Below, in pieces: positions 60,604 to 64,000 of a stretch of 64,000 nt of DNA (positions within the stretch are counted from its first letter, which is position 1; every line of letters starts with the position of its first letter). The stretch covers positions 16,074,609 through 16,138,608 of the forward strand of contig NC_091149.1 in NCBI RefSeq assembly GCF_041381155.1, read 5' to 3'. Below the pieces are notes generated by a model that was not told where the DNA came from, ran no database searches, and saw nothing but the letters and a program-made list of their open reading frames with translations. The position numbers and the translations under genes were made by a program. The DNA is from Argopecten irradians (Eukaryota; Mollusca; Bivalvia; Pectinida; Pectinidae).

Positions 60604-60787
60604 AGGTTTGTTTGCAAACTGTGTGAATCCGTGTTGCAAACAAACAAATCGTACAGTTTTTATACTATATGTTACGTAATTTTACTGTTTAAGATGCTAC
60701 ACCGCTGTTGAATATTGTTGCTATTGGAGCACTGTTGCAGTGAACAACTCGGGTAACAACTTCGATGCTTGTTTATATTTCATGTTT

Positions 60788-60955
60788 ATATATAGGGATT
60801 GGATTTCGTTTTTTATGTTAACCATGCTTGTATGGAGCAATTCCTCTAAGAATATATTCTATGGGGCGCGTTAGCGCCCCATATTGAATATATTCTTAGA
60901 GGAATTGCTCCATACAAGCATGGTAAACATAAAAACGAAATCCAATCCCTATATT
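60788..60955. repeat. long palindrome, ~80-bp arms
   Basis: Almost perfect inverted repeat centred on GGGGCGCGTTAGCGCCCC at about 60872. The arms carry GGGATTGGATTTCGTTTTT and TATGGAGCAATTCCTCTAAG. The homologous site at 10205-10295 has only one arm plus a stub of the other. Confidence 0.9.
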
Positions 60956-62047
60956 TACACTCACACGACTATTTACTTATATTTTATGCAATAAAATCGT
61001 CATTTGAAAGTGACGTAATTATTCAATAAAAGTCGGTCAAAGGTGGAAGGAGCTTACTCAATTGAACAGCGTATGATGACGCTTCACGTAAGGTAGAATT
61101 ATTCATCCGCGACGACAAAAAAGTTCAATATTTTAGTGTAAAATAAACATGACAAAAAAAAGTAAATTTATAATTTTATTTAATCAGATCAGTACTTTAG
61201 ATATATATTCAGTTTTGCTAAAAGTTAATATATAGCGTAATAACATAAAGAATTTTGTACACGGTCACTTGTGTGAACTCGGTGACCGTTATTGTGCAGC
61301 GAGGCGAAGCTGACGCACGCTTACACACTTTAGTTTGCCGAAGTTGTGAAAACACCGATTTTCAAGTAGCTCAATGTGTTTGAGATGTCGTCTGACTTGA
61401 CGATATTACATCCTTGGGAGCCATGTGATTATATAATCTACGCTTAGATCCATATCGCCATCGATAGATGAAACAAATTCACTTGTGTTCGATGATACAA
61501 TGTATTTGTGGTGACGCGGAACTGACAACACGTGGATTATTAGCGGTGCATGTTTTAAAATACACATGATTTAATACTCAAAGAACAAAGACAAGAGGAT
61601 ATGTTTATAACTGACTTCTATCAGAGGGTCTCACACCCGTCCACTCCAAAGGCTCGATCGTAGGACGAACATAGGCACAGAGGTAATGTTTACATTTGAC
61701 ACCCATCATTATTTAACAAAAATGAAAGCACGTCGCCCCGGTCGGATATTTTTCCGTTTCTTTATACAATAATTAATTTAAAAATTGTTTGAATCATATA
61801 TAAATATAAAACATGTATATATTGTTTACATTTTTCCAAAATTCTATGAAAAACAACAATATACACGTAATGTTTTCGTCAAAATGTAAACAAAGCCATG
61901 TGTTTCTTTTAAAAAAAGTAGTCCTTTTACGTTTGCACAGAACATTTCCTTACGCAAGTTCAAAGTTCAATGTTACCAATGCAGTTATGGTAAACAAAAT
62001 CGGCTAGTATTAGCGTATAGTGACCAAGTCTAGCAAGTGTAAATATA
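60800..62047 (-). repeat. 1.2-kb dispersed block, inverted mate of 9073-10300
   Basis: The reverse complement follows 9073-10300 throughout, from the palindrome end to CTAGCAAGTGTAAA. Differences are scattered substitutions and small gaps, so the copies are not recent enough to be identical. Confidence 0.75.
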
Positions 62048-62167
62048 TTCATAATAAATTACCATTTGTACCAATCAGTAGTGATATCTGACCTCTCACA
62101 AGAAAGATGATGTGTATAATAACTATATCACATTATTTTTTTTTTAAATAAATAATCCTGTCATTGC

Positions 62168-63800
62168 AACAAGAGGCCCATGGGCCTTAATGGTCACCTG
62201 ATATTTGATACAAAATAGTTATGTGATTTTCTAGCCAACTGATGTCGTTTGTTCACGAAATAGGAACATACATCTAATAAGTCTACATACAAAGTTTCAT
62301 TAAGCTTGCAATTGGTGCATATGTACTCACATTACCTTGTGCACAAGGTTAATAATTATTATTGCAAATGGTAAATAACTCCGTAAATAGGATGAAAAAG
62401 TCGAATCAAGCTGATTTTCAAACTCGTTCGAGATATTTCCAATGCTAGTCTATATTCAAAATTTCATTAAAATCCAATCATATTTACTCAAGTTATCATG
62501 TTCACAAGATTCAGTGATTATAATTACAGAGGGCATTAACTCCATAAGTGGCAATTTAGTCAAGCTGATATTCAAACGCGATCTTCCGATATCTTTCCAA
62601 TGTTAGTCTACATAATAAGTTTTGATGAAGCTAAGTGCATGTTTATTCAAGTTATCATGTTCATAAGATTAAATAATTATAATTGCAAAGGGCAATAACT
62701 TCGTAAGTTATTTTCTAATCGGGTCGCATTTCGATTTGTCTGAGATCCTTTCGATTGTAGTCTAAATACAAAGTTTCATGAAGCTGAGTGCACATTTATT
62801 CAAGTAATTGTATTCACAAGGTCCAATTATAATTATCAGTGCAAAGGGAAATAACTCCATAAATTACCATCGAATCAGGATGATTTCGAGCTCGTTCAAG
62901 ATCTTTCCAATGTAAGTCAAAAATACCAAGTTTCATTAAGCTTGGTTTTTTATTTATTTAAGTTATCGAGTCCACAAGGTCCAATAATAATTATTAGTGC
63001 AATTAAATCAGTCGAATCAAGCTGATTTTCGAACTCATCTCAGATATTTATTATGTTAGTCTATATGCTATATTTTATTAAGCCCGGTTTATATTTACTT
63101 AAGTTGTCGTGTTCACAATGTTCAATAATCATTTTTGCAAAGGGCAATAACTTCGTAAGTTACGATCGAATGGGGTTGATTCTCGAAGCCGTCCCAGATG
63201 TATTTAATATTAGTCTACATATAAAGTTTCATTGAGCTTGGTGCGTATTTATTCATTTTATCGCGTTCAAAATATCCAATGATAATTAATAGTGTAAAGG
63301 GCAATAACTCCGTAAATTACCGTCCGAGATTGTTCCAATGTTAGTCTTAACACAAAGTTTCATTAAGCTCGGTTTATATTTACTACATTTATCGCGTTCA
63401 CAAGGTCAAATAATACTAGTCATTAGTGCAAAGGCGATAACTCCGTACATAACATTCGAATTAAGCTAATTTTCGAACTCGTCCGAGACATTGCAATGTT
63501 AGTCTACACACAAAATTTCATTAAGCTCTGTTGATATTTACTTAAGTTATCGTGTTCACAATGTCCAGTAGTGCTTATTAGTGCAAAGGTCAATAACTCC
63601 GTAATTGACAGTCGAATCAAGCCGATTTTCGAACTAGTCCAAGATTTTCCCAATGTTAGTCTGCAAATAAAGTTTCATGAAGCTTGATGAATATTTACTT
63701 CAGTTATCGCGTTCACAAGGAAAAGTTAACGCACGACGACGGACAAAAGACTATCGCATTAGCTATAGGTCACCATGACCTATGGTCAGGTGACCTAAAA
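62168..63800 (+). mobile_element. pearl/Helentron-like element with ~158-bp tandem core
   Basis: Starts AACAAGAGGCCCATGGGCC and ends with a hairpin AGGTCACC...GGTGACCT (63767-63796) followed by AAAA. In between are about ten diverged units marked by AAAGTTTCATTAAGCTTGG at ~62290, 62457, 62610, 62769, 62929, 63069, 63221, 63353, 63512 and 63670. Bivalve pearl elements and the BIV160 satellite are known for ~160-bp repeated cores flanked by conserved ends, and Helentron-type elements end in a 3' hairpin. No protein is encoded. Identity with those families needs comparison. Confidence 0.7.
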
Positions 63801-63801
63801 T

Positions 63802-63924
63802 GCTGAGTGAATGTCCGTCCCGAATTTTGGTCCTATTCTTACTGCAAATTTTCTTGAATAAGAAGATATTCCATGCAATTTGCAGTTAAAATAGGACCAA
63901 AATGCGGGTTGCAAATTCACTCGG
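63802..63924. mobile_element. short hairpin MITE
   Basis: GCTGAGTGAAT...AATTTTGGTCCTATT pairs with AATAGGACCAAAAT...ATTCACTCGGC; ~45-bp imperfect arms. It lies directly after the tandem-core element. Confidence 0.65.
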
Positions 63925-64000
63925 CAATTTAAGTTTGACATGCTAATTAACCTGACGAAAATTAATCATATCTTAACGCTCACAAGAAATAAATTCTAAA
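63925..64000. other. window end, no feature
   Basis: Nothing recognisable. Confidence 0.4.

Noticed and set aside
1..64000. CRISPR arrays, bacterial operons, tRNA or rRNA genes
   Set aside because: None seen; the tandem arrays have 150-bp-scale units without spacer structure, and the DNA is eukaryotic in style.

Overview
The window looks like nuclear DNA of a bivalve mollusc, possibly a scallop-type genome. It is AT-rich, its genes are broken by introns with GT/AG borders, and most of it is transposable-element debris: a SINE with a (CAAA)n tail, TTAA-flanked MITEs, ~155-160 bp tandem-core elements, CR1/Jockey-like LINE tails and a Ty3/gypsy element. No bacterial, viral-genome or organelle features were seen. 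The species assignment is an inference from repeat style, not proof.

Layout. 1-4.9 kb: a LINE 3' end, then non-coding DNA with a duplicated block. 4.9-7.8 kb: methyltransferase copy A of the NNMT/PNMT/TEMT family, three exons, frame broken in exon 2. 9.1-10.3 kb: a 1.2 kb repeat that recurs inverted at 60.8-62.0 kb. 11.4-13.9 kb: an element with ~150 bp terminal inverted repeats. 14.3-18.4 kb: methyltransferase copy B, apparently intact (249 aa, three exons). 18.5-19.5 kb: a MITE and a ~156 bp tandem array. 19.6-32.1 kb: a decayed LINE split by a ~10.7 kb Ty3/gypsy element on the minus strand (21101-31771). Its gag-pol is broken by stops and frameshifts, but it carries an intact 356-codon zinc-finger ORF where env would sit. 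37.0-45.1 kb: a five-exon secreted protein (PAN/apple domain, Ser/Thr/Gln linker from two mini-exons, C-type lectin domain), found only by piecing exons together. 39-47 kb: dense SINE copies and long palindromes. 47-59 kb: mostly non-coding, with LINE tails, MITEs, a tandem-core element and an unidentified broken ORF between two direct repeats. 59.4-59.8 kb: last exon of methyltransferase copy C on the minus strand; its first two exons are not in the window. 60-64 kb: SINE, palindrome, inverted copy of the 9-kb block, and a pearl/Helentron-like element with about ten ~158 bp repeats.

How the genes relate. Copies A, B and C are a small family of SAM-dependent small-molecule methyltransferases. 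A and B share the same intron phases (1, then 2). B and C are close to each other and A is more distant. The lectin-like gene is independent, perhaps a secreted recognition protein. Most of the remaining structure comes from mobile DNA, and several elements sit very close to exons (a MITE ends 6 bp before the ATG of copy A).
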